A stretch of 64,000 nucleotides of DNA from Pelagicoccus sp. SDUM812005 (GTDB lineage Bacteria > Verrucomicrobiota > Verrucomicrobiia > Opitutales > Opitutaceae), in NCBI RefSeq assembly GCF_031127875.1, contig NZ_JARXIA010000004.1:62001-126000 (forward strand), written 5' to 3'. The position numbers were made by a program, and so were the translations under genes. The notes beneath the pieces were generated by a model. It was given only the letters and a program-made list of their open reading frames with translations, did no database searches and was not told the DNA's origin. The first letter of the stretch is position 1. Each line of letters opens with the position of its first letter. Of this stretch, positions 8,545 through 19,000 are shown piece by piece.

Positions 8545-10761
8545 ATGAAGAAGATATATGTTTCGCAAGATGGGTGTGACGAAAACCGGGGTACTTCTCT
8601 CGCTGAGGCTTTTGCGACTCTGGAAAGAGCAAAGCTCGAGGCTCGAAGATTTCCGGAAGCGGATGTCACCGTCCTCGTTTCTGGTGGTTTGTACCAAGTA
8701 GAAAAAACCTTGCTTTTTTCGCTTAGAGATTCGCGTGAAAAAGGGAGGCTGATATTCAAGTCAATGGAGGGGGAAACCGCAATTATAAGTAGCGGAAAAG
8801 CGGTTGCCGGATGGGAACGTGTAAGGACTTTGCCAGCGGGTATGTCTTCCGATCTGATTGGAAAGCTTTGGATGGCTCCGATACCTGATGGAATAGGTGA
8901 TTTTAAGGTAATGTTTCGTGACGGAAAACGTTTAAGGCGAGCGAGGGGGGCAGGCTTTGATCCATTGCCCTATTCGGGGGATCACGCTTCGGAGTCTTAC
9001 TATGAATGGAGGAAGCAGAATTTTTACTATCCAGAGGGCGTTCTTCGTGAATGGAAGAACTTGCGTGATGTCGAGATAATCGTTCGCCCGCGATTTCACT
9101 GGATGATGAATCTGTTGACTTTGTCGCACGTTGATGAACAGCGAGGTGTAGCAAGAACCCAAGTGAAAGCGACTTATGACATGCAAGCGATTCGCAACGG
9201 GCCTTCAATGTGGATAGAAAACGCACCAGAGTGTTTGACAGATCCAGGTGAGTGGATCGTGGATACGGAGACTCGGACAATATACTATTATCCGGAAGAC
9301 GAAATCGGATTGGAGGGAAGCGTGACTGTCCCTTCGCTTCGCGTTCTGGTGAAAGTAGAAGGTAGCGTCGATCTCGATGGGCCAAGTGACAAGCCGGTGA
9401 AGGGGATCGTCTTCGATGGAATCGAGTTTACGCAAGCGGATCGGGGGATGTGGCGAGAGGGGGATCTGGGAATGCAGCATGATTGGGAGATGCTCGATGC
9501 AGATGATTCTCTCTTGCGTTTTCGTGGTGTTGAGGGCTGCAAGGTTCTCAACTGCAAGTTCTACGAGACTGGCGGGTCTGCTGTGCGCTTTGATCTTCAT
9601 GCAAGGAAAAACCTCGTTCAAGGAAACGAGATTCGCGATATTGGCGGTGCAGGTATTGCTTTTATTGGATACGGTCCTGGAAAGAAGGATCTAAACCAGA
9701 GAAATACTGTTTGCAATAATCACATATTCCGGATCGGTCAGATTATGTGGCACTCGCATGGCGTAATTCTCTGGCAGAGCGGGGATAATAAGGTGTTCAA
9801 TAACCTGATCCATGATGTGCCGCGAAAAGCGGTCTGCATGAGTGGAGTTAGGCTATGGTTCTTCGACAAGGAGGACCGGAGAAGTTCGTGGCGCGAGTGT
9901 GGCCAGACAATCCGCTGGCATGAAATCGATGGCCCCACTCGAACTTGGGCAGATGTGCTGCCGTATTTGCACACGCGGAACAACATCGTGGAAAACAACG
10001 AAGCCTATCATTGTCTCTCGTTGCTCGGAGATGGTGGTGTCATGAACATATCTGGTGCGGGAAGAGGAAATGTCATACGGCGCAACTTTATCCATGATAT
10101 TGAAACCAAGGAGTGGACCGATGGCACGATTCGCACCGACGATTATCAGGAAGGATCGGTGATCGAGGAGAATATCGTGTGGCGTACCGACAACAGCGGA
10201 CTCGTATTGAAAGGGGAGAACGTTGCGCGAAACAACTATTTTATCGATGTGGCAAGACGCGAGAACGCGGCGATTCGTATATGCGAGAACAATAAAAAGG
10301 CAAGGGTATGCAGAAATGTGATTATCAAGGGCGAAACGCTTGCGGATGTACGAGATGAATTTCATAATCAATATGGATGGGCAAACCTGCTCTATGCCCC
10401 GATCGCTCCAGCTGGAACGAAGGATCTTGCATGCCCGACGCTTGAGGCTCTGAAGGATTGCTGTTTGGATTTTAATCTATTCTACAGCTATGCTGAGGGA
10501 GGCATGACTTCTGAGATGGTTGACTATCTGGCAGCTGGGCACGAGTCGAATAGCGAATTCAGTCTTCCCCTGTTTGAACATTGGGAGAAAGGGGACTTTC
10601 GGACAAGAGAAGGGTCGCCTGTTTACAGCTTGGGAATAAGACCGCTAACGATAGAGGAGGTGGGGCTGACGGAAGATTTTCCAGTTTGGTTCCGTGCTTA
10701 TTCTTATTCTAGGCGTTGGCGAGACAATCTAGGTATGCTTCAAGGTTCTTTTGCTGTTTAA
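8545..10761 (+). CDS. Right-handed beta-helix glycosidase, GH141-like
   Basis: 738 residues from the ATG at 8545 (MKKIYVSQDGCDENRGT), chosen because the family's domain starts directly with a YVS-x-D/N-G segment; an upstream in-frame ATG at 8506 gives no signal peptide. The pattern of a G-T-x5-A-x-A-TLERAK segment, GGLYQVEKTLLFS, then a jelly-roll-like piece (FRDGKRLRRARG, WIVDTETRTIYYYPED) inside a beta-helix with repeated NxxxN/IxxN coils (for example VENNEAYHCLSLLGDGG) fits GH141. Known GH141 members include alpha-L-fucosidases and xylanases. No export signal is evident, so cytoplasmic action or a missed start are both possible. It is 26 bp before the GH29 fucosidase gene, consistent with a fucan-related role. 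Confidence 0.72.
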   Translation: MKKIYVSQDGCDENRGTSLAEAFATLERAKLEARRFPEADVTVLVSGGLYQVEKTLLFSLRDSREKGRLIFKSMEGETAIISSGKAVAGWERVRTLPAGMSSDLIGKLWMAPIPDGIGDFKVMFRDGKRLRRARGAGFDPLPYSGDHASESYYEWRKQNFYYPEGVLREWKNLRDVEIIVRPRFHWMMNLLTLSHVDEQRGVARTQVKATYDMQAIRNGPSMWIENAPECLTDPGEWIVDTETRTIYYYPEDEIGLEGSVTVPSLRVLVKVEGSVDLDGPSDKPVKGIVFDGIEFTQADRGMWREGDLGMQHDWEMLDADDSLLRFRGVEGCKVLNCKFYETGGSAVRFDLHARKNLVQGNEIRDIGGAGIAFIGYGPGKKDLNQRNTVCNNHIFRIGQIMWHSHGVILWQSGDNKVFNNLIHDVPRKAVCMSGVRLWFFDKEDRRSSWRECGQTIRWHEIDGPTRTWADVLPYLHTRNNIVENNEAYHCLSLLGDGGVMNISGAGRGNVIRRNFIHDIETKEWTDGTIRTDDYQEGSVIEENIVWRTDNSGLVLKGENVARNNYFIDVARRENAAIRICENNKKARVCRNVIIKGETLADVRDEFHNQYGWANLLYAPIAPAGTKDLACPTLEALKDCCLDFNLFYSYAEGGMTSEMVDYLAAGHESNSEFSLPLFEHWEKGDFRTREGSPVYSLGIRPLTIEEVGLTEDFPVWFRAYSYSRRWRDNLGMLQGSFAV

Positions 10762-10787
10762 TAAAAATAAACGAATAATGTTAAAAT

Positions 10788-12320
10788 ATGTTTGTAGATA
10801 TTCTAAAAAATAGAAAACCCCGTTTTGCGTTTTTCGCCATTGCACTGTCGAGCGCTCAGTTTTTCGATGCTAGTATGGTAGAAGGTGGTGACGAACGCTA
10901 TGAGCCGAATTGGTCCTCGCTTTCCAGGCATAATGATGAGCCGGAATGGCTGTCCGATGCAAAGCTTGGAATCTATTTCCACTGGGGCGTCTATACTGTC
11001 CCCGCCTATGGTAGCGAGTGGTATCCGTTTCACATGTACCGACCAGGCACTAACGACGTAAAGGAATACCATCGAACGAACTACGGGGACCCTTCGGAAT
11101 TCAATTACCATGATTTTGTACCTATGTTCACTGGCGAGCATTTTGATGCGGATGAATGGGCACAGCTCTTCAAGGAAAGTGGCGCTCGGTTTGCGGGGCC
11201 TTGCGCTCAGCATCACGACGGATTTGCGATGTGGAAGAGCTCTGTGAATCCGTGGAATTCGTTCGATAAGGGGCCGAAGAAAGACATTACGGGAGAGTTG
11301 GGAACAGCGTTGCGGAAACGTGGGATGAAGCTTATTACGACCTTTCACCATGCCCGTAATAGGCAACGGCATGATGGGAATGAGGAACTGTGGCACAACT
11401 TCGGCAGTCACTATACCTATCATCCTGATTATGCGACCTCATCGGAGGACCCTGAGTTGGCGAAACTCTATGGGAACCTTGGGGAAGACGAGTTTAACGA
11501 GTATTGGCACGAGCAGCTCGTGGAGGTGATAGATCAATATTCCCCAGATATTATGTGGTTTGACTCTTGGTTGAACTATATTCCGGAGAGCAAGCGTCAG
11601 GAGTTTGTCGCCTATTATTTGAATGAAGCGAAAAAGAAAGGGCAGGACGTTGTTTTGGCTTATAAGCACAATGACCTGCCAGATGAGCTGGGTGTTTTAG
11701 ACATCGAGCAAGGCGGAAAAAAGGATTTGTCGGAATCCGTGTGGATGACTGACGTGACTCTAAGTCTAAAGTCTTGGAGTTACATAGAAGGGCAAAAATA
11801 TAAAACGGCAGACATGGTCGTTCGCAATATGATCGATGTCTGGAGCAAGAACGGAATTGTCTTGCTTAATATCTCTCCCACTGCCCGTGGGGAGATTAAC
11901 GCGGAGCAGAGAGACGTTTTGCGCGAAATTGGAGCGTGGATGAAAAAGCACGCAGAAGCGGTTTATGAAACGCGTCCTTTCGAGTTTATGGGGTTTGGCG
12001 ACGCGGTTGCAGGCGAGGGCAAATATGGAGGGCAGACTGCGACGGTGCGGTATTCTGCGTCCGACGGGAGGTTGCTTCAGTCCAAGGATGGAAAGACGCT
12101 GTATTTGTTCCTTTTAGGGAAACCAGAGGTTGGACGTCAATATGCCTTGAAGAAGCTCGGGCGCCACAGCTTTTATCCTAAGGAAGGTGTTAAGAGAGTA
12201 ACGATTTTAGGCTCCGAGGTGGAAGTGCCTTGGAAACTCGGTTTCAGAGATTTCGAGTTTACGATTCCAGATGCCGAGCTGGATGAGATCGCTACAGTTT
12301 TGAAGTTGGAGCTGAACTAG
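10788..12320 (+). CDS. GH29 alpha-L-fucosidase, secreted
   Basis: 510 residues. A signal peptide is likely at residues about 1-30 (KPRFAFFAIALSSAQFFDA after a charged start). GH29 landmarks are present: GIYFHWGVYTVPAYGSEWYP (61-80), the substrate-binding QHHDGFAMW (141-149), and the catalytic nucleophile in DIMWFDSW (Asp259). Late residues have NGIVLLNISPTARGEI, the usual end of the barrel domain, followed by a C-terminal beta-sandwich. It hydrolyses terminal alpha-L-fucose with retention. Same strand as the GH141 gene (26 bp before) and a sulfatase (38 bp after); the group points to sulfated fucan or a fucosylated sulfated glycan. Confidence 0.95.
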   Translation: MFVDILKNRKPRFAFFAIALSSAQFFDASMVEGGDERYEPNWSSLSRHNDEPEWLSDAKLGIYFHWGVYTVPAYGSEWYPFHMYRPGTNDVKEYHRTNYGDPSEFNYHDFVPMFTGEHFDADEWAQLFKESGARFAGPCAQHHDGFAMWKSSVNPWNSFDKGPKKDITGELGTALRKRGMKLITTFHHARNRQRHDGNEELWHNFGSHYTYHPDYATSSEDPELAKLYGNLGEDEFNEYWHEQLVEVIDQYSPDIMWFDSWLNYIPESKRQEFVAYYLNEAKKKGQDVVLAYKHNDLPDELGVLDIEQGGKKDLSESVWMTDVTLSLKSWSYIEGQKYKTADMVVRNMIDVWSKNGIVLLNISPTARGEINAEQRDVLREIGAWMKKHAEAVYETRPFEFMGFGDAVAGEGKYGGQTATVRYSASDGRLLQSKDGKTLYLFLLGKPEVGRQYALKKLGRHSFYPKEGVKRVTILGSEVEVPWKLGFRDFEFTIPDAELDEIATVLKLELN

Positions 12321-12358
12321 TCCGCTGAGCGTTTTTCGTAGCGTCAATAACTTCAGGA

Positions 12359-14086
12359 ATGTGCAGATTTATGAAAATGAATGTATCCGAAAACTGGGGA
12401 TTAGAAACGAAGGGTTGGCTTCTGACGTTCCTGTTCGTCTTTCTCGTTGATGCTTCGACTATAAATGCAAGCGGGAAACCTAATGTGTTGTTCATTATGT
12501 CGGACGACCATACGTCGCAGGCAGTTGGGGCGTATGGTAGTCGTTTGGCGAAGCTGAACCCCACCCCGACTCTCGATGCGCTCGCGGAGGAAGGTGTCGT
12601 AATGCTGAACGCGTTCTGCCAAAACGCGATTTGCACTCCTAGCCGTGCGTCCATTATGACGGGGCAAAGCAGCGCCACGAACGGTGTTCCTACTTTGTGG
12701 GAGGGCTTGCCGCCCGAGCGTCAGTATCTTGCCTTGGAAATGAAGAAAGCCGGTTATCAAACAGCAGTGATCGGAAAGTGGCACCTCAAGAAGCTCCCAC
12801 TAGCGTTTGACTACTACAAAGTTTTAGATGGTCAGGGGGATTATTTTGATCCCATTTTCTACGAAACCGGGGCGAAGGAGACGCAGTCGCGTTATTACAA
12901 CAAGTGGGGGCGCGAGTGGACTCAGGAATTCGAAGGTGCTGTAATGATGAAGGGGCATTCGAGTGATTGCATCGCTGACTCTGCGCTCGAGTGGTTTCGA
13001 GAGAAAAGGGATCCGAACAAGCCATTCTTTCTCAAGCTTCATTTCAAGGCGCCGCACGACTATTTTGAATACGCTCCACGCTACGAATCCTATCTAGCGG
13101 GTGTGGAAATTCCAGAGCCTGAAAATATGTGGGATCGCAAGAACAACGGGTCCCTGGCGACTCGGGGTGTCGATGATAGCTTGGCGCCCTATATCGGCAC
13201 TTCAGTGGGTGGAAGGAATCTGAGGAGAAACTATGTGAACGACGAAGAAACCCCGTGGGCTGGGAGGATTGACCCAAGTTTAAGCGAGGTAGAGCAGAAG
13301 CGGCAGGCGTATCAATTGTACCTGAAGGCGTACTTGAGATGTGTAAAGGGCGTGGACGACAACCTCGCTCGCGTCTTTGCCTATTTGAAGGAGGAGGGAC
13401 TGCTCGATAACACGGTCGTCGTTTACACCGGCGATCAAGGGTTTTATCTGGGGGAGCACGACTACATTGATAAACGCTGGGCCTACGAGGAATCGATGCG
13501 GATGCCGTTGATTATCCGTTATCCAGATACAGTCAAAAAGGGGGCTCGAATAGATTCGATCGTTGAAAACGTGGATTTCGCGCCAACTCTGCTCGACTTT
13601 GCAGGCGTGGATACCCCCGTATACATGCAAGGGGCTTCCTTCAGGGAAATCTTGGAAACGGGGAGGGAGCCGACAGATTGGAAGCAGGCGGCGTACTACC
13701 ACTATTGGATGCATATGAAACATCACGACAATCCCGCTCACATCGCGATACGGACAAAGCGGTACAAATTGATCTTGTTTTACGGTACGGGATGGCAAGG
13801 GGAGACGGAGCCGACGACTCCTCCAGCCTGGGAACTGTACGACCTTAAGCTCGATCCGAGTGAGGATCGAAACGTGTATGGAAATCCAGAATACAAGGAA
13901 GTTGTCGCCTGCCTAAAAGAGCAGCTCAGGGAGCTCAGAAGTAAGTACGGAGAAAACGATTCCAAGTTTGCGTTTAACAAGGCGATAGAGGCGTTTTGGG
14001 ACTACGATGAGAATGCGAGGTTGCAAGCGATTGAAATCTCGGTTGACTTGCTGAACGCTTATGAAAACGGGAAAGCGGTTCATTGA
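12359..14086 (+). CDS. Secreted sulfatase (S1 type)
   Basis: 575 residues with a hydrophobic export segment at about 19-32 (GWLLTFLFVFLVDA). Core motifs: KPNVLFIMSDDHTSQAVGAYG (metal site), nucleophile C92-T-P-S-R96 followed by ASIMTGQ, GKWHLKK (about 140-147), and VVYTGDQGFYLGEHD for the second metal half-site. Proteins of this architecture (heparan N-sulfatase/choline-sulfatase-like and many marine exo-sulfatases) desulfate sugar residues. The last 23 codons are followed closely by the beta-helix gene at 14109 (23 bp), so it is within the same operon as GH141 and GH29. Confidence 0.94.
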   Translation: MCRFMKMNVSENWGLETKGWLLTFLFVFLVDASTINASGKPNVLFIMSDDHTSQAVGAYGSRLAKLNPTPTLDALAEEGVVMLNAFCQNAICTPSRASIMTGQSSATNGVPTLWEGLPPERQYLALEMKKAGYQTAVIGKWHLKKLPLAFDYYKVLDGQGDYFDPIFYETGAKETQSRYYNKWGREWTQEFEGAVMMKGHSSDCIADSALEWFREKRDPNKPFFLKLHFKAPHDYFEYAPRYESYLAGVEIPEPENMWDRKNNGSLATRGVDDSLAPYIGTSVGGRNLRRNYVNDEETPWAGRIDPSLSEVEQKRQAYQLYLKAYLRCVKGVDDNLARVFAYLKEEGLLDNTVVVYTGDQGFYLGEHDYIDKRWAYEESMRMPLIIRYPDTVKKGARIDSIVENVDFAPTLLDFAGVDTPVYMQGASFREILETGREPTDWKQAAYYHYWMHMKHHDNPAHIAIRTKRYKLILFYGTGWQGETEPTTPPAWELYDLKLDPSEDRNVYGNPEYKEVVACLKEQLRELRSKYGENDSKFAFNKAIEAFWDYDENARLQAIEISVDLLNAYENGKAVH

Positions 14087-14108
14087 TGTGGCTCTCGTTT
14101 CGGACAAA

Positions 14109-15767
14109 ATGAATGAACTACCGATGAAGAATGTCTTCTCTCTGTTAATTGCCTTTTTGATTTCCTCCACCGGCGCGACTGCCAGGAAGGTAGCCCCTAT
14201 TTGGGAGGAACAGTTGGCGGCGGTGGAGAATGGGGAACCAGCTCCATTGGTCGATTATTCGTATGCAGGTTACAGGTATGGGACGACAGCAATCCCGCAA
14301 AGCTTTGATTTGCCGGTATTCAAAGTAGATGACTTCGGGGCTGTGCCTGATGATGGGAAGTCCGACCGAGCTGCCATCGAGGCCGCTATCGCTAAGGCGA
14401 GCCAGGAAAAGGGCGGGATCGTCCTGTTCTCTTCGGGGAGGTACTTGTTGAACGAGAAGCCGGGATCCAATCGAGGAATCCGCATTGGAGAATCGAATAT
14501 TATTCTCAAAGGCCAAGGAGCTGGACCCGGAGGAACCCGACTGTTCATGAGGCACTACTTGCATCCGGAAGATCCTGAAAGGGGATGGACGGTGCCGTTC
14601 ATGTTTACTTTTGCGCCCGGGGATTTCGAAGCAAACAGCAAAGCTGTACTAGATGACAGGGGGGGAGCTAAAGAACGAGTCGTCGGGACTGGCGCGGGTG
14701 GTTCGTTCAGCTTAGAGGTTGAGGACGCTTCGGGTTTTAAAGTGGGGGAAGTCGTGACGCTTGCGGCAGAGTCGAAAGCGCTTGTCCCGGAGATTGTAGG
14801 GGAAAGGAAGCTCCGTACGCTCTGGAGTCGTATCCACCAAAGAGGGGTGGCAGTCTCAGAGAAACTAGAGATTGCCCGCATCGATGGCAACCGACTTACG
14901 TTCAAAGCTCCGTTTCTCAACAACGTGACCGAAAATGTTGAATGGTGGGTTATCCATTATCCGGTTTTGGAGAATTGTGGTTTCGAAGATATTCATTTCG
15001 AAGGGAATTTTCGAGATGAGTTCGTACATCACAAGAACAGGGAGCATAGTACTGGATATAGCGCGGTTAGAATGCTCGCTTGTAAGGACTCCTGGGTGAG
15101 GCGATGCCTGATGACGAACACTGGTTGCGCGGTTTCTTTGACGGGTTCAATCAGTTCGACCGCGATGATGGTCGTGATTGGCGGAAATCGCAGTCACAAT
15201 GGAATGGCGATTACGTTTGGCTCCCGTAATCTTGTAGGGCTGACGAGGGACGTTGCAGGGCAGTTTCATGGTCCGGCGATGTCTCACTTGGCAGTAGGCA
15301 ATGTGTATTGGAGAAACGTTACAAGTAAGCCGTCTGGTCCCGATTTTCATGGGACCTTCGTTAGTCATTCGCTCTATGATCTGAATACGGCCGCATCCCT
15401 AAGTAATCACGGCGCGAATTTCCGCGACTTGCCGAATCATTTAGCTGGCGCGGTTTTTTGGAATTTTCACTACACGGGTGTTGGGGAGGTCGGTAGGAAC
15501 TACTGGGATTTGTTGCCAGATGAGCCAGATCGCAACTATGGTCAAATGGCAGTGATCGATCCGGTGATCGTTGGATTGCATGGTGGAGAAGTCTCCTTCG
15601 TTGAGTCCTCGGTCGGACGCTTGGAACTCAAGGGTGAGAAAGTGTATCCAGAATCATTGTACGAAGCTCAGTTGGAGTTGCGTCTCAAAAGACGTCCACG
15701 GTGGATCGAGGAAGCCCAGGAAGAATGGGTTAACTTTCAGAAAATGCTTGGTCTAGAGTTGAACTAG
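14109..15767 (+). CDS. Secreted right-handed beta-helix protein, paralogue of the 167-1672 gene
   Basis: 552 residues from ATG 14109; an alternative start at 14124 (MKNVFSLLIAFLISSTGATA) gives a very clean signal peptide. A longer frame back to 14061 overlaps the sulfatase and is unlikely. Domain opening VDYSYAGYRYGTTAIP, then FKVDDFGAVPDDGKSD, AAIEAAIAKASQEKGGIV and LFSSGRYLL: Pectate_lyase_3-type beta-helix. Paralogous along its length with the protein at 167-1672 (for example RxLWSRIHQRGVAVSEKLE against RWTSIWQNGVSIWERHQVE). A secreted polysaccharide lyase or hydrolase is likely, with substrate unknown. It is the last gene of the GH141-GH29-sulfatase run. Confidence 0.8.
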   Translation: MNELPMKNVFSLLIAFLISSTGATARKVAPIWEEQLAAVENGEPAPLVDYSYAGYRYGTTAIPQSFDLPVFKVDDFGAVPDDGKSDRAAIEAAIAKASQEKGGIVLFSSGRYLLNEKPGSNRGIRIGESNIILKGQGAGPGGTRLFMRHYLHPEDPERGWTVPFMFTFAPGDFEANSKAVLDDRGGAKERVVGTGAGGSFSLEVEDASGFKVGEVVTLAAESKALVPEIVGERKLRTLWSRIHQRGVAVSEKLEIARIDGNRLTFKAPFLNNVTENVEWWVIHYPVLENCGFEDIHFEGNFRDEFVHHKNREHSTGYSAVRMLACKDSWVRRCLMTNTGCAVSLTGSISSTAMMVVIGGNRSHNGMAITFGSRNLVGLTRDVAGQFHGPAMSHLAVGNVYWRNVTSKPSGPDFHGTFVSHSLYDLNTAASLSNHGANFRDLPNHLAGAVFWNFHYTGVGEVGRNYWDLLPDEPDRNYGQMAVIDPVIVGLHGGEVSFVESSVGRLELKGEKVYPESLYEAQLELRLKRRPRWIEEAQEEWVNFQKMLGLELN

Positions 15768-15926
15768 GTCATTTCCAGTTGTTCTTGTTGCTTTCGGGTA
15801 TTCCGATCGGCTTGGGATTCGAGCAAGAGGGGATGGAACAGGTTCCGGTTCGGCGGTGTGGCGTGTCCAGGGAGATTGGGTGATCCTTCTGGAAGCATTG
15901 ATTATCACCCCATTCAATGGCTACCC

Positions 15927-15958
15927 CAGGTACCCTGCAGTGCAGGGGCCTGTACCTG
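15927..15958. promoter_or_regulatory. Nested palindrome upstream of the first TonB receptor
   Basis: CAGGTAC (15927-15933) pairs with GTACCTG (15952-15958), and inside it CCCTGCA-G-TGCAGGG (15933-15947) is a second perfect inverted repeat. There is no T-run, so an operator or cruciform site is more likely than an intrinsic terminator. It lies about 75 bp before the TonB receptor start, where a regulator would bind. A separate near-palindrome GGAACAGGTTCC is at 15835-15846. Confidence 0.4.
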
Positions 15959-16033
15959 CGCCTGAGTCGCGAGGCTACTTGATTGGCGGATGATAGTCCC
16001 TCTGCAAACAGATGAACAAACTCAAATATCCCT

Positions 16034-19000
16034 ATGAAAAACCAACCCGCGAAAGCGTTTAAGGGTCGGCCGCATTTTATTGCGATGCTGACCTTGGGCA
16101 CATTGACAACTGCCCCGTCGATCTTCTCTCAAGGTGCTCAAGCCAATGGTGGAGAAGAAGATCTTTTTGAAGTGAGCCCGTTTGAGGTGAAGGCGGAAGA
16201 GAATAATGGATACAGAGCAACCAGCACACTTGCTGGCACGCGTATCAAGACAAACCTAAAGGACGTCGGCTCTGCTATCTCCGTTGTTACCACCGAGATG
16301 ATGCGTGATCTTGGTGCCAACAACAGTGAAGAGCTCCTTGTTTACACCCTCGGTACCGAAGTCGGTGGAGCAGTGGGCAACTTCGGCGGAGCTGCAATCG
16401 CTGCTGGTGATGAGAGCGGAAACCGCGACGCGAGAGCGAATCCGGAATCAAACAACCGAGTGCGTGGACTCAGTCGAGCTCAGTCGACTCGAGACTACTT
16501 CCTTACGGCCTTTGGCTTCGATTCCTACAACTCGACGGGAGTGACAGTTAGTCGTGGACCAAACTCGATTCTGTTCGGAATTGGCGAGCCCGGGGGGATC
16601 ATCGAGAACTCGCTCAAGAAGGCTCAGCTGAATGAAGACGAAGGCGAAGTCAGTCTTCGCTTCGGAAAGCGTGATTCGCATCGAGAAACCTTCGATTACA
16701 ACAAGGTCCTTGTTGAGGGCCGTCTCGCTATTCGTTTGATGGGGGTTAACGAGACCGTTAACTTTAAGCAACAGCCGACCTTCGAGGATGACCAGAGATT
16801 TACGGTCGCAGCGACTTGGAAGGCCCTCAAGAACGAGAACGTTTCTTGGCTGAATCCGACCTTGATTCGCGCCAATTATGAAGAAGCCGAGATACGTTCT
16901 ACTCCGCCTAACACGATGCCTCCGGGTGACGCGTTTCATTATTGGTGGCATCCCGAAGCGAGTGTGGCGGCTGATAGCATCATTGGCGAAGACCGGACCG
17001 AATATCGAGAGGATTACGCCCCGCAGTGGGTGATCGACGACATGTTTCGTCAAGACACGACTTCAGGCACTAAGCGCGTGGGTCGTGCGGGCGTTTGGAA
17101 TACCTACGCGTTTGTTTTTCCTGATATTGCAACAGGCTCTGCAGGTGTCGGTACTTCGCAAAATGATGTTCAGGTTATGGATCCTGCCGTTGGCAGCCAT
17201 ACTGTGACGCTCGAAGATGGAACTGAATACAGCACATTCGCATGGGGAGGATTTCGTGGTACAAGTCGCTACGAATTCAACCCATTGTATCCAGGTTTCA
17301 AGGATAAGGTGCTAATGAATTCGGAGATCTTCGATTATAACAATTACTTCTATCCCGGACGTATCCAGTATTCGAATCATGACTTCAAAGCTCAGAATTT
17401 CAGTATCGAACAAAACTTGTTCGATAACAAGTTGGGCTTTCAACTTTCCTTCGATAAGCAGGAAAAGGACTCGGAGCGAAGCTTCTCCTTTGGCCGCTTC
17501 AACTACCACAAAATCTACATTGATACGCAGCTGTACAATTCTAACGGAGAGCGGAACCCTAATGTAGGTCGTCCAATGCTCTCTGGACGCCTTGATGGAA
17601 GGGACTTCAATGAGGATACGCGAGAGTCCACCCGTTTGACGGCATATTACAATCTAGATTTCACAAACAGAGACGGTTGGGCGAAGTGGCTTGGCAACAA
17701 TACCGTAACTGGACTTGTGAACAAGTGGGAGAACGACAGAAGAGGATTCTCGCTAAACCCTGCACCAGATGATTCGCACGATCCAGAGCAGCGCTTTGTC
17801 ACCAACCATGCCAAGTATGGCCACGGTAATGCCGCGTTCGCTTTGATGGCCTACATCGGTGATCCGCTATTCGATGTAACTCGTCCAGAAGACGTGCGCT
17901 TGTATAACGGGTACTTGAATATCGAGAAGCCTCAGGTGGGCCAGCGGTATACGAATTATTACTACGACAAGGTGTCACAGACTTTGAACTACAGCACGAT
18001 CGGAGTTCAGGAAGGGCTTGTAAATCCATCCGGTACCTATCAGGAAATCGATTCTGAAGCGCTTACCTGGCAAGGGAAGTTCTTCGAGGACCATGTCGTT
18101 TTGACTTATGGTTGGCGTGAGGATTCTACGGATACATGGAGAATTCGAAACAACAGTTTCAGGGACCCGGATACATTTTTCTATGACCGAGACGTTTTCT
18201 TAGATGGCTGGGGACAAGAAGATGGTTCGGTGGGGCCGCGTTCCGATGCGGATGTTGTTCTCAGCGAGTCTGGGCAGACCACGACGAAGCAAGCGGTCGT
18301 GCACATGCCAAAGGCTTGGCTGGAATGGTCAAGCGGCGCTATTTCATCAGTCAGCGCGCATTTCGCTCAATCAGAGAACTTTAACCCAGCTTCGGTGCGT
18401 CATGATTTCCGTGGGGATTTGATTGGAAGCCCATCTGGCGAGACCGATGAGTTCGGGTTTTCGTTTGGCCTTTTCGAAGACAAAGCTCATGCGCGTTTCA
18501 CTTGGTACGAGACCTCTAGCCTGAATGCTACGAACACCAACATCAATGGTAGGCTCTGGGAATTCCGTGGGCTGTTGCCGATGGCTCAACGCTGGGTGAG
18601 CGCGAAGAACAACTCCTTCAATGAGGGTGGATTGCAGTTCGAAGATATTGCTTGGTACGGCCCAAATGGAGCGGGTCCAGACAGGGAGGGGGCAGAGTAT
18701 CGTCCCGAACTAATCGGTTCGTTTCAGTCTTTCGATGAGGTAATTGATGCTTTGCTTTCTGCTTGGACGCCCGAGATGGTCGATGACTGGGAAGTGACCC
18801 TTGATGGGGAAGAAGGTTCGCAGTCGATCAGCTACACCCAACCATCTGGCTTGTCCTCGGTTGCGGGAGCGTTCTCGAAAGGTTTCGAAGCCGAAGTCGT
18901 TTTCAACCCGACTCAAAACTGGAGAGTAGCATTCAACGCTTCGAAGACCGAAAGCTCCTTTGGTGGTGGGCTCCAGGTGATCGAGCCGGTGTATAACGAG

